From: Bacteroidales bacterium UBA3623
GTDB lineage: Bacteria > Bacteroidota > Bacteroidia > Bacteroidales > UBA932
NCBI GenBank assembly: GCA_002373715.1
Contig: DFLI01000134.1
Location: forward strand, 1 to 13,194
DNA: 13,194 bases
Direction: 5' to 3'
The notes under the pieces were generated by a model. It did not search any database and was not told where the DNA came from. It saw nothing but the letters and a program-made list of their open reading frames with translations. The position numbers were made by a program, and so were the translations under genes. Shown in pieces: positions 12,517 to 13,194 of the stretch (position 1 is its first letter; each line of letters starts with the position of its first letter).

Positions 12517-13194
12517 TCACTTAAGTGTATCCGGGACCTCCGGCATGGCTCCGCTCTGGGTGCACACGTAGGCCGACACCTTGACGGCCGTCTCGTGCGC
12601 CTCGGGAACGGTTTTCCCGTTGAGCAGGGACCCCACGAAGGCTCCGGTGAAGGAGTCTCCGGCGCCCACCGTATCGGCCACCGTCACCTTGGGCGTATCC
12701 AGGAAGGACATGCCGCCCTCGTAGAAGACGTAGCTGCCGTTCACTCCGCAAGTGAGGATAAGCATCTGCAGGTTATAGGTTTTGATGAGGCTGCGGCATT
12801 TCTCTTCCAGGGAAAGGCCCGGAAGTTCGAACATACGGGAAATGACCACCAGCTCCTCGTCATTGATTTTCAGGATGTCGCAGCGGCGGAAAGATTCTTC
12901 CAGCACTTCCCGGTTGTAGAAATCCTGCCTCAGGTTGATATCAAACACTTTCAGGCAGTCCTCCGGGACAGCCTGGAGGAACAGGCCTATGCTCTCCCGC
13001 GAAACGGCGTTGCGCTGGGCCAGGGAGCCAAAACAGACCGCCTTGCAGTCTGCGGCCAGGGCCGCCAGTTCCTTGGTATAGGGGATATTGTCCCAAGCTA
13101 CGTCTGTCTTAATCTCGTACTGGGGCACACCCTGCTGGTCCAGCGTTACCTGGACGGTACCGGTGGGATACTCCACGCGGTCCAGATGATACGG
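12517..13194 (-). CDS. PfkB-family fructokinase, 5' end missing
   Basis: Fructokinase phosphorylates fructose with ATP, feeding it into glycolysis. The frame is open to the right edge, giving 226 in-window residues that begin PYHLDRVEYPTGTVQVTLD; about 70 N-terminal residues lie outside. The GTG at 13174-13176 is internal, not the start. The PfkB signature DTVGAGDSFTGAFVGSLLNG with the catalytic Asp in GAGD lies near the C-terminus, and ILKINDEE and AVCFGSLAQR are typical of the family. The sequence looks very close to Bacteroides fructokinases of fructan loci (recollection, not a search). Substrate among hexoses cannot be proved from sequence. It is the upstream gene of an operon with the hybrid regulator, 4 nt apart. 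Confidence 0.88.
   Translation of the reverse strand, partial: PYHLDRVEYPTGTVQVTLDQQGVPQYEIKTDVAWDNIPYTKELAALAADCKAVCFGSLAQRNAVSRESIGLFLQAVPEDCLKVFDINLRQDFYNREVLEESFRRCDILKINDEELVVISRMFELPGLSLEEKCRSLIKTYNLQMLILTCGVNGSYVFYEGGMSFLDTPKVTVADTVGAGDSFTGAFVGSLLNGKTVPEAHETAVKVSAYVCTQSGAMPEVPDTLK

Noticed and set aside
13174..13176. GTG as the start of the fructokinase
   Set aside because: The frame continues in family-like sequence (PYHLDR) to the window edge, and the protein would lack its N-terminal substrate-binding part.
1..13194. CRISPR array, tRNA, rRNA, transposase or phage genes
   Set aside because: No regularly spaced direct repeats, no tRNA-like cloverleaf I could support, and no transposase or integrase motifs were seen on either strand.

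Overview
The window reads as chromosomal DNA of a member of the Bacteroidales (phylum Bacteroidota) with fairly GC-rich coding regions. Four things support this. There is a small HU, a 29-residue COX24/mS38-type basic protein and an RNase G in a row. There is a PASTA-protein/rluD pair. There is a one-piece hybrid two-component regulator with an AraC output domain. Two promoters match the Bacteroidetes consensus TTTG-N19-TAnnTTTG exactly. Start codons lie in A/T-rich sequence without clear Shine-Dalgarno motifs, which is usual for this phylum. The family and genus cannot be fixed from the window.

Layout. (1) 1-1927, minus: lon, missing its 3' end. (2) 2115-4151, plus: HU-family protein, the 29-aa basic protein and RNase G/E, with a hairpin before the RNase gene. 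(3) 4152-4265: a compact intergenic stretch with two look-alike terminator hairpins flanking a GC-rich palindrome. (4) 4266-5921, minus: lnt, divergent from (5) 5981-7908, plus: a membrane-anchored PASTA protein overlapping rluD. (6) 7905-9774, minus: rplU-rpmA-serS operon (promoter near 9869-9899), converging on rluD with a 4-bp overlap. (7) 9915-13194, minus: a PfkB-family fructokinase (5' end outside the window) followed 4 nt later by an 865-aa hybrid sensor/regulator with a sugar-binding-protein-like sensor domain. No gene-free stretch exceeds 300 bases; the longest are 1928-2114 and 9775-9914.

Function. Most of the window is housekeeping: protein quality control (Lon), nucleoid and RNA metabolism (HU, RNase G), ribosome and translation (the COX24-like protein, L21, L27, SerRS, RluD) and envelope lipoprotein maturation (Lnt). 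The exception is the fructokinase/hybrid-regulator pair. It resembles the fructose-sensing regulator and fructokinase of Bacteroides fructan utilisation loci, so a fructan or sucrose locus may continue to the right of the window.

I found no clearly new multi-gene system. The best unexplained signals are small structured elements: palindromic inserts that appear to sit in frame inside lnt and rluD, a duplicated terminator with compensatory changes between rng and lnt, a perfect 11-bp hairpin at the start of serS, and competing structures in the rplU leader.
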